Source: Synechococcus sp. NB0720_010 (GTDB lineage: Bacteria > Cyanobacteriota > Cyanobacteriia > PCC-6307 > Cyanobiaceae). From it: a stretch of 64,000 nucleotides of DNA. The notes beneath the pieces were generated by a model that ran no database searches, had not been told where the DNA came from, and was given only the letters and a program-made list of their open reading frames with translations. Below, in pieces: positions 46,052-54,170 of this stretch. The stretch lies in assembly GCF_023078835.1 (NCBI RefSeq), contig NZ_CP090898.1:2234045-2298044 (forward strand). The letters run 5' to 3'. Both the position numbers and the translations under genes were made by a program. Each line of letters opens with the position of its first letter. Position 1 is the first letter of the stretch.

Positions 46052-46986
46052 TCCAGCGGCTGAGGGGGTTCTCTCTGCCTGGGGGTGCCCGGCTTTGGGT
46101 GAGTGCAGCGAGCTTTGCTTTTGTTCTGACGGCTGTGGTCTCCCACGGCAGCCAGCTCTTGCAGCTCAGCCTGGATCGTCAGTCCTGGCTCTGGCTTGCC
46201 TTGGGCCTCGGGCTGAGTGCCTTGAGCCTGGTGGTCAATGGCTTGGCGTGGGGAGTGGTGCTGCGCTGGTTCGGTGCGGCACCGCGCTGGACGCCTGTGC
46301 TGCTGCTCTTCCTCGAGTCGAATCTGCGCAAGTACCTGCCCGGTGGGGTGTGGCACCTGGTCACGCGGGTTCGGGCCCTGCGCGCTGGTGGACCGTGTCG
46401 CCAACCCCTGAGTGGTCGGCAGGCTCTGGGGACCGTCCTGCTGGATCCGCTTTTGATGGCGGCGGCGGCCTTGGCCCTGGTGGCCCTGGGGGGAGGGCTG
46501 GGTCTGTTGGGCCTGCTGCCTTTGCTGGCCTTGGTACCGCGTTGGTTGAACCCTCTGCTGGAGGGTCTGGAGCGCCGCCGCGCCCAAGCCCTGGAGGTTG
46601 ATCCCGCCGGCCTGAACCCAGGGAGCCTGCGCTTGCCGGGCTATCCCTGGCTGCCCCTGCTGGCGGAGTTGGTCTTTGTTCTCTGCCGCTTTGGAGGCTT
46701 CGCCTGCTGCGTTCAAGCCTTTGACCTCAACGTTCAACTGAGCTGGTGGGGCTGGTTGTCCGGGTTCGCCCTGGCCTGGACGGCTGGGCTGGTGGTGCCT
46801 GCTGCCCCTGGGGGGCTGGGGGTGTTTGAGGCGGTGTTGGTGCTGCGCCTGGCGGTGTCGGTCCCCGAGGCCCCCCTGCTGGCGGTGGCCCTGAGCTACA
46901 GGCTCGTGGTGTCCCTGGCGGATTGTCTGATGGCCGCCGCTGCCCGCCGGGACCTGGCGGCACTTCGCAACAGTGGGTATTGTTGA
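46048..46986 (+). CDS. LPG-synthase-like transmembrane protein (UPF0104)
   Basis: 312 aa from GTG 46048, about 7-8 membrane helices. Characteristic pieces: SNLRKYLPGGVWHLVTRV and WTAGLVVPAAPGGLGVFEAVLVLRL, as in the flippase domain of lysylphosphatidylglycerol synthases and AglD-type proteins. No soluble synthase domain follows. Probably a lipid or glycolipid flippase (inference). In operon with larC. Confidence 0.8.
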   Translation: MIQRLRGFSLPGGARLWVSAASFAFVLTAVVSHGSQLLQLSLDRQSWLWLALGLGLSALSLVVNGLAWGVVLRWFGAAPRWTPVLLLFLESNLRKYLPGGVWHLVTRVRALRAGGPCRQPLSGRQALGTVLLDPLLMAAAALALVALGGGLGLLGLLPLLALVPRWLNPLLEGLERRRAQALEVDPAGLNPGSLRLPGYPWLPLLAELVFVLCRFGGFACCVQAFDLNVQLSWWGWLSGFALAWTAGLVVPAAPGGLGVFEAVLVLRLAVSVPEAPLLAVALSYRLVVSLADCLMAAAARRDLAALRNSGYC

Positions 46987-47007
46987 GAAGTGCCCTGAGA
47001 GAGCGTC

Positions 47008-47481
47008 TTGCCCGCTGGTCCCGTCTCCCCGGTGCAGGCCGATGCCTTACGCAGCTCGCTGCATGACCGCGGACAGCGTCTAACGCCCCAGCGGCAACGG
47101 GTCTTGGCCCTGTTTGAGCGCCTGGGTGAGGGGAGTCATCTCAGTGCCGAGGAGGTGCATCAGCGCCTGCTGAAGGCGGAGGAGCGGGTCTCCCTGGCCA
47201 CGGTGTATCGCACCTTGCGGCTACTGAGTTCGATGGAGCTGCTCTGCGAATTGGAGCTGCCCGAAGGGGGCCGGCGCTTTGAGCTGGCCAGTGATGAGGC
47301 CCACCGGGACCACCACCACTTGGTCTGTGCCCGCTGCGGACACACCGAGGAGTTTGAAAGCGAAGCGGTGCTTCAGGCCGGCGGTGAAGCAGCGGCTCTA
47401 CACGGCTTTCAGCTGCTCAACTGCGTCTTGAACGTGCGGGCGCTCTGTCCCGCTTGTTCCCAGCAGGACGACGAGGTTTGA
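47008..47481 (+). CDS. Fur family transcriptional regulator
   Basis: 157 aa from TTG 47008 or 149 from GTG 47032. The winged-helix domain (LTPQRQRVLALFERLGEG, VSLATVYRTLRLLSSMELL) and dimerisation domain (HRDHHHLVCARCGHTEEF, ALCPAC) are complete, including both CxxC pairs. Cyanobacteria usually have Fur, Zur and PerR. A separate Zur-like gene exists at 52929-53330, so this one is Fur or PerR; I cannot decide between them. Confidence 0.88.
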   Translation: MPAGPVSPVQADALRSSLHDRGQRLTPQRQRVLALFERLGEGSHLSAEEVHQRLLKAEERVSLATVYRTLRLLSSMELLCELELPEGGRRFELASDEAHRDHHHLVCARCGHTEEFESEAVLQAGGEAAALHGFQLLNCVLNVRALCPACSQQDDEV

Positions 47482-47622
47482 TCAGCGGCGGTTGACCCGG
47501 ACCGGCACGAGCGACGGTTGCATCAAACCGCCGCCGCCGTTGTCATCGTCCGAGTCGGTGGCAAGCCAAAAAATTAGACCGACGAGCCCCAGAACCGTTG
47601 TGAGTGCAGTGAACTCGGCCAT
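47482..47622 (-). CDS. Small single-pass membrane protein
   Basis: 46 aa: MAEFTALTTVLGLVGLIFWL, an acidic ATDSDDDNGGGG stretch, then a basic tail ending VRVNRR. One predicted helix with a strongly acidic then basic cytosolic or lumenal segment. Its stop lies next to the convergent fur stop. No homologue known to me; size resembles small photosynthesis-complex subunits, but I do not recognise it as one. Confidence 0.55.
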   Translation of the reverse strand: MAEFTALTTVLGLVGLIFWLATDSDDDNGGGGLMQPSLVPVRVNRR

Positions 47623-47687
47623 CCGGGGGATGCGGTTCGACACACCATAACGGCGTTTTTCGCTTCTGCTGTCGCGGATGCTGCAGC

Positions 47688-48263
47688 TCAGAGGGGTGCA
47701 ATCGCCAGCAGCCCGCCGGCCAGCACCAGCAGCCCGGCCCCGAGGCTGGCCAGGTTGCGGTCAAGCCGCTGGCTCAGCCAGGCGCTGCCGCCCACCACCG
47801 CAGCGGAGCTCAGCAGGGCGCCAATCCACCAGAAGGAGCTGCCACTGGATTCCAGGCCGTGGAGCATGGCGTGCAGGGCGACGGCCCCGCCAACGGTGAG
47901 GGCCAGGATCGAACGGCCGCAGTGACCGCGCAGCACCAGAACAAGCACGGCAGCAACAGCCGAGATTGCCAGTGCTGCCAGCACTTCAGCCCCGGGTAGT
48001 TGTCCGCCAAAGCTGCCCACGATCGAACCCAGCAGCGCGCCAGCAACGGCAGTCGTCAGCAACGGGCGCCCGGCCTGGGCAACGCAGAGACCGACGGTCA
48101 CCAGCATTAGCAGGTGATCCAGTCCCAGCAGGGGGTGCAGGGCTCCACCCATCACGCCATGGTCGGCGCTGCCATGGGCACCGGCCGGGAGCATGGAGAG
48201 CAGGCTCAGTCCCAGTCCAGCTGCAGTGCTGCTCAGCAGCGATCGGGTCAGTTTTGAGTTCAT
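47688..48263 (-). CDS. hupE: HupE/UreJ family metal transporter, probably cobalt
   Basis: 191 aa from ATG 48263. A signal-peptide-like N-terminus (SSTAAGLGLSLLSMLPAGAHG) is followed by GGALHPLLGLDHLLMLVTVGL, the metal-binding H-P-x(5)-D-H signature, and about six helices. HupE/UreJ proteins move nickel or cobalt. A cobalamin riboswitch lies directly upstream, which argues for cobalt, since cobalamin-regulated hupE genes are known in cyanobacteria. Confidence 0.88.
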   Translation of the reverse strand: MNSKLTRSLLSSTAAGLGLSLLSMLPAGAHGSADHGVMGGALHPLLGLDHLLMLVTVGLCVAQAGRPLLTTAVAGALLGSIVGSFGGQLPGAEVLAALAISAVAAVLVLVLRGHCGRSILALTVGGAVALHAMLHGLESSGSSFWWIGALLSSAAVVGGSAWLSQRLDRNLASLGAGLLVLAGGLLAIAPL

Positions 48264-48292
48264 GGCAGATCCGGTCCGCGCCGGTGCTGAGG

Positions 48293-48307
48293 TTTTTTTT
48301 GGGGGGG
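48293..48307. repeat. Homopolymer pair in the hupE leader (8 T then 7 G)
   Basis: On the plus strand eight T are followed by seven G; as RNA this is seven C then eight A between the riboswitch and the hupE start codon. Replication slippage could change leader length. Confidence 0.85.
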
Positions 48308-48437
48308 TGAGGGCGGCGAGCGTTCTGACTGAGGAGCGGGCGCTCCCATCACAGCTGCGGGACAGTGCCGGAGTCACACCGAACTTTCCTCGTTGCCTTC
48401 CTGGGCTGGTTCCAGGAAACCGCTGCTCGGATTATCG
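48308..48437 (-). promoter_or_regulatory. Cobalamin (AdoCbl) riboswitch upstream of hupE
   Basis: On the minus strand the core motif reads ggaaagttcggtgtgactcc, then ggcactgtcccgcagctgtga, followed by agtcagaacgctcgcc, matching the conserved B12-riboswitch core and the B12 box. It ends about 45 bases before the hupE start. Effector-bound RNA is expected to switch hupE off. Confidence 0.9.
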
Positions 48438-48439
48438 CT

Positions 48440-49591
48440 TCAGGAGAAGCCCTTGCCGGCATCTTTGGCGACGCAGGCCTGAAGTTGCTTGCGGATCTTG
48501 GCGTGGTCGAGGTTTTTGCCGATCACGACCAATTGGTTTTTGCGGTCGCTGGGCTTGCTCCACTCGCTGTCGTCGATGGAGAAACGCTTGCCGGCCAGGT
48601 GGAAGACGTGGCGCTTGCTGCTCTCGTTGAACCAGAGGATTCCCTTGGCCCGGAAGACCCCCGCAGGCAGCTGGTTGTCGAGGAAGTTCTGAAACTTCCG
48701 CAGGGAAAAGGGCCCCTCGGCATTGAAGGAGAGGGACGTGAATCCCTCGATGGCGAGGTGATCCGCGTGGGAATGGTCGTGGGAGTGCCCGTGATCGTGA
48801 CTGTGGTCGTGTGAATGACCGTGGTCGTGCTCGCAGTGCCCGTGGTCGTGATCACAGTTGCTGTGGTCCTGGTGGTCGTGGGAATGATCGTGGTCGTGCT
48901 CATGGACGCAGTGACCGTGGTCGTGGTCGCAGTCGTCGTGGTTTTGCTGCGCAGCCACCTTGTCGCTTTCGAAGAGGCCCACGCTGAGCAGCAGCGGCAG
49001 ATTGACCTCCCCTTTGACCGAGCGCAGGATCCGCGCATCGGTTTTGATCTCCCGCAGCTTGTCTTCCACCGCAGTGAGGCGCTCCTCGCTCACGAGGTCG
49101 CACTTGTTAAGCAGAAGGATGTCCCCATAGACCACCTGGGCCCGGGCCACCTCCCCATCGAGGATCTCGTCGCTGAAGTTCTCAGCATCGACCAGGGTGA
49201 TGATCGAGTCGAGCCGGGTCTGATCCCGTAGATCGCTGCCGAGGAAGGTCATGGCCACCGGCAGCGGGTCAGCCAGTCCAGTGGTCTCCACCACCAGATA
49301 GTCGACCGGATCTGGGCGATCGAGGATCCGGTAGACGGCGTCCAGCAGCTCTCCATTGATGGAGCAGCAGATGCAGCCATTGCTGAGTTCGACCATGTCC
49401 TCGCCAGTCGCGATGATCAGGTCGTTGTCGATGCCGATTTCTCCAAACTCGTTGACCAGCACAGCGGTTTTGACGCCCTGCTGGTTGCTGAGGATGTGGT
49501 TGAGCAGCGTGGTTTTTCCTGCGCCAAGGAAGCCCGTGAGGATGGTCACGGGAAGCCCGCTAGGGGCCTGTTCCATCAGGCTGCTGCTCAT
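48440..49591 (-). CDS. COG0523 (CobW-like) GTPase metallochaperone with His-rich linker
   Basis: 383 aa. G3E-family GTPase: Walker [10 protein letters not shown] (residues 20-28), the metal-binding GCICCS (72-77), [13 protein letters not shown] and LNKCD. Residues about 218-278 form a His/Asp repeat (HDHGH, HDHSH) with about thirty His. The C-terminal CobW domain follows. These proteins deliver zinc or cobalt to client enzymes. Zur-regulated znu genes on one side and a B12-controlled hupE on the other leave the metal open; the neighbourhood and His-rich insert favour zinc. Confidence 0.9.
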   Translation of the reverse strand: MSSSLMEQAPSGLPVTILTGFLGAGKTTLLNHILSNQQGVKTAVLVNEFGEIGIDNDLIIATGEDMVELSNGCICCSINGELLDAVYRILDRPDPVDYLVVETTGLADPLPVAMTFLGSDLRDQTRLDSIITLVDAENFSDEILDGEVARAQVVYGDILLLNKCDLVSEERLTAVEDKLREIKTDARILRSVKGEVNLPLLLSVGLFESDKVAAQQNHDDCDHDHGHCVHEHDHDHSHDHQDHSNCDHDHGHCEHDHGHSHDHSHDHGHSHDHSHADHLAIEGFTSLSFNAEGPFSLRKFQNFLDNQLPAGVFRAKGILWFNESSKRHVFHLAGKRFSIDDSEWSKPSDRKNQLVVIGKNLDHAKIRKQLQACVAKDAGKGFS

Positions 49592-49652
49592 GGTGAAGGC
49601 GGCTTGCTGCGGCTGGGATCGATCCCCTCAGTCTGGGACGTGGCCTGCAGCT

Positions 49653-50165
49653 TTAGACGCTGCTCAAGCCACAGGCCTTCAGATAGGCCTGGTCGATGGT
49701 TTGGCTTTCGGCTGAGCTCGTGAGGTCCTTGTAGGTCTTGGCGGCAGCCTTGGCTCCAGCGCCATCGCCATCGGAGAGGGCATCGAGCATCGCGTTAATC
49801 ACGCCGAGTTCCTGTTGCTCGAGCTTGAGGTAGGCCGCTTGGGCGCTTTTGCAGGGGCCATCCTTGAGATCGGCCTGAATGCTCTGCAGAGCGTCGGTGT
49901 AGCTCGTGGCGGTCGCCCGGGTCTGTTTGATCAGGGCCTCATGGTCGTGGTCATCTTCAGGATCAAAGCGATCGGGAGAGAGCTCGATCGCGGCCAGGAG
50001 ATGGCCTTCCAGGGCTGTGATGGCTCCCTCGTTGTAGGCATAGACCTCTTTTTGCGGGCCGCTCATTGCGGACTGGTCTGCGCTGGGCGATTGGCAGGCG
50101 GCGAGGGCGAGTAGGCCGCTGGCGAGTGCCGCGGCATGGACGGCTGAGCGACGTGGGAAGGACAT
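49653..50165 (-). CDS. Helical lipoprotein of the zinc island
   Basis: 170 aa from ATG 50165. Lipoprotein signal MSFPRRSAVHAAALASGLLALAAC with Cys24 as lipid site. The rest is helical and contains FDPEDDHDHEALI, a possible metal-binding cluster. No family name known to me. It diverges from znuA across the candidate Zur box and precedes the COG0523 gene by 61 bp, so co-regulation with zinc uptake is likely. Confidence 0.7.
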   Translation of the reverse strand: MSFPRRSAVHAAALASGLLALAACQSPSADQSAMSGPQKEVYAYNEGAITALEGHLLAAIELSPDRFDPEDDHDHEALIKQTRATATSYTDALQSIQADLKDGPCKSAQAAYLKLEQQELGVINAMLDALSDGDGAGAKAAAKTYKDLTSSAESQTIDQAYLKACGLSSV

Positions 50166-50246
50166 CGGCTCTCGAGAGGGCGGGGAGTTGGTTTCAGGCT
50201 GATCAGGAATGGCCAACACGGCAACGGGCCAACCCTTAACCGAGAC

Positions 50247-50261
50247 TGAGAACCGTTATCG
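50247..50261. promoter_or_regulatory. Candidate Zur box
   Basis: tgagaaccgttatcg is an imperfect 7-1-7 palindrome resembling the cyanobacterial Zur site TGATAATnATTATCA. It lies 17 bp before the chosen znuA start and 82 bp before the lipoprotein start, where it could repress both. Confidence 0.55.
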
Positions 50262-50277
50262 TTTCCGGAGCTGCGGG

Positions 50278-51207
50278 GTGGGTTTGGCGCGTTCTTTGGC
50301 GCTTGCGGCTGTTGCAAGTGGATTGACGCTCGTTGCTCCGCAGGCCAGTGCTGCACAGGCCTCCCCCTCGGTTGTTGCAGCGAACGGCATTCTTTGCGAC
50401 CTCGTTGGTGTGCTGGCGGGATCGAGTGCTTCTGTCGCCTGCCTGGTGCCCGCTGGAGCCGATCCACACGACTACCGCCTGAACGCCAGGGACCGAGCAG
50501 CGATTCAGTCGGCCTCTCTGGTCTTCTTGAACGGCTATCGGTTAAGTCCTGCCCTCGAGCGTGTCGGGAAGCTCAAGCGCACGGTCAAGGTGGCCGAACG
50601 GGCGGTCCCCTTGAGTCCATCGCGTGATCCGCATGTCTGGCACAACCCGCTCCAGGCGGTGGCGATGACGAGGGCGGTCTCCTCTGAACTCAAGACTTTG
50701 GTGGCGGCCCCTGCCCGCCCGGCGATTGAGGCACGCGCGGCTCGAGTGGCCTCCGTGCTCCAGCAGTTGGATCGATGGGCTGCCGTGCAATTCGCGACGG
50801 TGCCCAAGGGGCATCGTGTGGTGCTGACTGAGCACGATGCGATTGCCGCGTTGGCCCGGCGCTACCAGGTTCGCTATGTGCCCTTGATGCGCTCCTTTGC
50901 CTCAGGCGGCCCGCTGCGTCCCAGCAGTTTGGGTGAGATCACACAAGCGGTGAAGGGATCGGGAACGAAGTATCTGTTCTCGGAGTCCAAGGCCAACTCA
51001 AAAACCTTGCGCCGCATCAGTAAGACCTCGGGGATTCCGATTTATCGCCAGCACTTGGTGGTTGATGGAGTCGCCAAGGGACAGACCTACGTCGCCACGT
51101 TCGTCTCCAATGTCTGCACCTTGGTTGATGCCCAGGGTGGACGCTGTGACCGCTCCGCCGCTCACGCACTCGTCGTCCGTTGGAAAGCGATTCGCTCGTC
51201 TCGCTGA
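50278..51207 (+). CDS. znuA: Zinc ABC transporter substrate-binding protein
   Basis: 309 aa from GTG 50278 with a GGAG seven bases upstream; this places the Zur box outside the gene, unlike the ATG at 50209. Signal peptide ARSLALAAVASGLTLVAPQASA. Cluster A-1 features: VPAGADPHDYRLNARDRAA, VFLNGYRLSPALE, DPHVWHNPLQA (metal His), VLTEHDAIAALARRY. It captures Zn2+ in the periplasm for ZnuBC. It lacks the His-rich loop of many ZnuA. Confidence 0.88.
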   Translation: MGLARSLALAAVASGLTLVAPQASAAQASPSVVAANGILCDLVGVLAGSSASVACLVPAGADPHDYRLNARDRAAIQSASLVFLNGYRLSPALERVGKLKRTVKVAERAVPLSPSRDPHVWHNPLQAVAMTRAVSSELKTLVAAPARPAIEARAARVASVLQQLDRWAAVQFATVPKGHRVVLTEHDAIAALARRYQVRYVPLMRSFASGGPLRPSSLGEITQAVKGSGTKYLFSESKANSKTLRRISKTSGIPIYRQHLVVDGVAKGQTYVATFVSNVCTLVDAQGGRCDRSAAHALVVRWKAIRSSR

Positions 51208-51236
51208 CTGTCGAATCCTCGCTTTGATCTCCTTAG

Positions 51237-52190
51237 ATGATTGGCCCCCGTTCGCTGTTCTTGCCCTTGAGGTGCCTCCCCTTTGGTGTGGGCTGTGCTC
51301 TGTTGCTCTCGGCCCCCGCTTTCGCCCACGGCGGCGCGACTGGCGAGGAGCTAAAGCCTGGCGAATTCAAGGCCTCCCCTGTGATCACCATCGAGGGACA
51401 CGGTGGTCTGGAGAACAATTTGCAGGGGCCGCCCAGGCACTACGCCATCGATGGTCTTTATGGAACGGTTTTGGAGTGGGGGCTCAAGAACCAGGGCAGT
51501 TTTGCGATCGAGGCGGCGATTGGTCCAGCCTTTGTCTGGGGTGAGGCTGAGCATTTTTATGGCCAGGTTCATGCCCATGGGGGGCATGCTGATGAAGAGC
51601 ACGAGGGTGAGTCCTTTACCTCTGCCAGTCCATGGCGCAGGACGGACATTAAGGGCTATCTCACCGCTCGCTATCAACCCTGGAGCAACCTTTCCTTCCA
51701 GGCAACCTGGAAGCCGTACTACATCACTCGAACTGAAACCCTGGATGGTCTAGAGGATCAGTTGGGTTTGAGGAATGAGATTCAGGCGGGTGTGCTCTAC
51801 GCCTTTGGTGATGGCGACGTCAATTTCGCCTTGGGTGATGGCCTGGAGAGTGTTGTGGATGGACTGTTTGTGTCTGCAGTCAACAACACGGGCTGGGATA
51901 GTGATGGAACCTATTTGGGCAACTACACCGATACCTGGGGTGGGTTTGGTTTTAACTACGACCTGCTGAATGTGACGCTCTCAGCTGGTCCACGGTTCTA
52001 CACACCCGGCCGCTACGCCAACCTTCCGCAGCGTACGGATTGGGGTGGAGAGATTGAGTTCGAGTATCCCTTCACCACGTCAGTCGTTGGCTTTGCCCAC
52101 TGGCAGGCCGTGTACAGCACCCAGGCTGGTGAAGGCTGGGGAATTGGATTTCAGCACCACATCGGTACTGGTGTGACTTTCCGCTTCTAG
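51237..52190 (+). CDS. Outer-membrane beta-barrel protein of the zinc-uptake operon
   Basis: 317 aa with signal peptide (GVGCALLLSAPAFAHGG). The mature protein has alternating amphipathic strands and ends in GVTFRF, a C-terminal Phe typical of outer-membrane barrels. A His/Glu-rich loop (VHAHGGHADEEHEGE) could bind zinc. It lies between znuA (29 bp) and znuC (43 bp), so it probably provides the outer-membrane step for zinc. Not a TonB receptor: no plug domain. Confidence 0.78.
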   Translation: MIGPRSLFLPLRCLPFGVGCALLLSAPAFAHGGATGEELKPGEFKASPVITIEGHGGLENNLQGPPRHYAIDGLYGTVLEWGLKNQGSFAIEAAIGPAFVWGEAEHFYGQVHAHGGHADEEHEGESFTSASPWRRTDIKGYLTARYQPWSNLSFQATWKPYYITRTETLDGLEDQLGLRNEIQAGVLYAFGDGDVNFALGDGLESVVDGLFVSAVNNTGWDSDGTYLGNYTDTWGGFGFNYDLLNVTLSAGPRFYTPGRYANLPQRTDWGGEIEFEYPFTTSVVGFAHWQAVYSTQAGEGWGIGFQHHIGTGVTFRF

Positions 52191-52233
52191 GGGCTTTTCT
52201 AGCGATCCGACTAGCTTGAGCTCTAGAGGCTGG

Positions 52234-52932
52234 ATGGCTTTGCTTCGCGTTCAAAACCTCTGCGTTCATCGCGGCCAGCAACTGGTTCTCGATGACGTCT
52301 CTTTCACGATCAAGTCCGGCTCGTTAACGGCTTTGGTTGGCCCCAATGGAGCAGGCAAGAGCACGTTGTTGCATGCCCTAGAGGGGCAACTTCCAGCCAC
52401 CTCCGGCCTCCTGGAGTTGGCTGGTTTGGCCCTCACCCCTGCATTGGCCCGTCGAGAGATTGCGCTGATGCCGCAACGCGGAGCCATTGATTGGAGTTTC
52501 CCAATCACGGTCCAGGAGTTGGTTGCCCTGGGGCGTCTTCTCGGGCGTCGACCGGGCTGCTGCGATGTGGAGGCGGTTTTACAGCGGGTGGGTCTGGCTG
52601 GCTTGGGTTCACGACGGTTGGATGAACTCTCCGGCGGTCAGCAGCAGCGGGCGCTGCTCGCGCGCACGTTGTTGCAGCCAGCCCAGCTCTTGCTCCTCGA
52701 TGAGCCCTGCGCTGCGATTGATCCCCCATCGCGCACCAATTTGTTGCGGGTCATGCGTCAGCTCTGCGATGCGGGATTGACCCTGCTGGTGAGCAGCCAT
52801 GACTGGGGAACTGATCTGGATGCCTACGACGAAGTGCTGGTCCTGGATCGAGCGCTGCTTGCCCAAGGTCCGCCCGAGGCGGTACGGCGCTCCTTGGGCG
52901 ACCTCAGGGTTGGGCATCAATGCTGTGGTTAG
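52234..52932 (+). CDS. znuC: Zinc ABC transporter ATP-binding protein
   Basis: 232 aa from ATG 52234. Walker A GPNGAGKSTLL, Q-loop LMPQRGAIDWSFP, signature LSGGQQQRALLARTL, Walker B LLLLDEPCAAID and SSHD. The PQRGAIDWSFP segment is characteristic of Mn/Zn-type importers. It works with ZnuA and ZnuB in the inner membrane. Its last 4 bp overlap the convergent zur. Confidence 0.92.
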   Translation: MALLRVQNLCVHRGQQLVLDDVSFTIKSGSLTALVGPNGAGKSTLLHALEGQLPATSGLLELAGLALTPALARREIALMPQRGAIDWSFPITVQELVALGRLLGRRPGCCDVEAVLQRVGLAGLGSRRLDELSGGQQQRALLARTLLQPAQLLLLDEPCAAIDPPSRTNLLRVMRQLCDAGLTLLVSSHDWGTDLDAYDEVLVLDRALLAQGPPEAVRRSLGDLRVGHQCCG

Positions 52933-53330
52933 TCGCTTTGACGGGACTGGCAGCTCTCGCACAGTCCGAAGAACTCCAGGGTGTGAAAGATCAACGAAAA
53001 CCCTTTGCTGTCCTCGGTTTCGAGGTCAACGTGATGAACAGGACAATGGTTGAGGACCGCGGTGGCGCCGCAGTCCACGCAGGTTATGTGATGCTCGTCC
53101 CGCCCCAACGGAGCGAAGAGGGCTTCGCCGCTGGGCAGATGCCGACAGCGGATCAGTCCCCGTTGCTGGAGTTGGCGCAGGTGCCTGTAAACCGTCGCCA
53201 GTCCCATGGGGCTGTGGCTGCTCCGCAGCTGGGCATGCAGCTCCTGTCCCGACAGTTCTTGCTCGGCGTCCTCCAGGTGCTGAATGATCAGCTGCTGCCG
53301 CTCCGTGATGCCGGCAACCTGGGGGGGCAT
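52929..53330 (-). CDS. zur: Zinc uptake regulator Zur
   Basis: 133 aa from ATG 53330. Winged helix GLATVYRHLRQLQQRGLIRCR and the C-terminal domain with EHHITCVDCGATAVL and LCESCQ (two CxxC for structural zinc). The Fur-family member embedded in a znu operon is expected to be Zur: zinc-bound, it represses uptake. It lies antiparallel between znuC and znuB, overlapping znuC by 4 bp and facing znuB across 31 bp. Codons 2-3 include a run of seven C. Confidence 0.88.
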   Translation of the reverse strand: MPPQVAGITERQQLIIQHLEDAEQELSGQELHAQLRSSHSPMGLATVYRHLRQLQQRGLIRCRHLPSGEALFAPLGRDEHHITCVDCGATAVLNHCPVHHVDLETEDSKGFSLIFHTLEFFGLCESCQSRQSD

Positions 53331-53361
53331 GCGCGTCCAGTTTGGATGGGGTCCAGATCCT

Positions 53362-54153
53362 ATGGCTGACGCCTGGTGGCTCTTGCCCTTCAGCATCGCC
53401 CTGGTGGTGGGCGTGCTCTGTCCCCTGGCCGGAACGGCTCTGTTGGTGCAGCGCCGGTTGTTCCAGGTCAATTTGATCTCCCATGCGGTGCTGCCAGGAC
53501 TGGTACTCGCCGTGTTCTGGGGGCTGGAGCCAAGCCTCGGCGGATTAATCAGTGGCGTGGTGTTCGCGCTGCTGGCTGAGCGGCTCACGGGGCTTCTGCC
53601 CCAGGGCGATCGCAATCGGGAGGCCGTGCTCAATGCCGTCTTGGCGGGATCGCTGGGGCTGGGGGTCCTGCTGATTCCCTTGCTCGGGGTCCGAGTGGAT
53701 CTCGAGGCGATCTTGTTTGGGGATCTTCTGGCGGCTGGTCCAAGGGAGCTCTTGCAGAGCCTCATTGCCTTGGTCCTGATCGTCGGCGTGCTCGCCGGCC
53801 GCTATCGCCAGTACGTCTATCTCGGGGTGGATCCCGTTGGGGCCCAGGCTGCTGGGCTGCGTGTCTCGGCCCTGCGCTTGCTGTTGACACTGGTCACCGC
53901 GCTGGCGGTGGTGAGCGCGATTAGCGCCGTGGGCATTGTCTTGGTGGTGAGCCTGATGGCAGCACCTGCTCTCTTGGCCTTGCCGAAGGCCAGGAGTTTG
54001 CGGCAGGCCCTGCTGCGCTCCTCCTTGTGGGGACTGCTCCTCTGCGGGGGAGGATTTCTGTTGGCGGTTCAGGATGCAGTCAACCTGCCGCCGGGTCCTG
54101 TGATCGGTGTTGTCTGTCTGGCCACCCTGCCGTTGCCACTCTTGCGCCGCTGA
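53362..54153 (+). CDS. znuB: Zinc ABC transporter permease
   Basis: 263 aa from ATG 53362, about eight helices. ABC-3 family features: QRRLFQVNLISHAVLPGLVLAV, LEAILFGDLLA and VVSAISAVGIVLVVSLMAAPALLAL. It forms the membrane channel for ZnuAC. It is separated from znuC by the antiparallel zur, so it needs read-through across zur or its own promoter in the 31-bp gap. Confidence 0.92.
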   Translation: MADAWWLLPFSIALVVGVLCPLAGTALLVQRRLFQVNLISHAVLPGLVLAVFWGLEPSLGGLISGVVFALLAERLTGLLPQGDRNREAVLNAVLAGSLGLGVLLIPLLGVRVDLEAILFGDLLAAGPRELLQSLIALVLIVGVLAGRYRQYVYLGVDPVGAQAAGLRVSALRLLLTLVTALAVVSAISAVGIVLVVSLMAAPALLALPKARSLRQALLRSSLWGLLLCGGGFLLAVQDAVNLPPGPVIGVVCLATLPLPLLRR

Positions 54154-54170
54154 TCAACGGGCGGGGGCTT

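Noticed and set aside
47008-47481. Calling the first Fur-family gene zur
   Set aside because: The gene at 52929-53330 sits inside the znu cluster and is the better Zur candidate; this one is Fur or PerR.
48720-48950. Short tandem DNA repeats resembling a CRISPR or satellite
   Set aside because: They are CAY/GAY codons of the His/Asp-rich linker of the COG0523 GTPase, without spacers of constant length.
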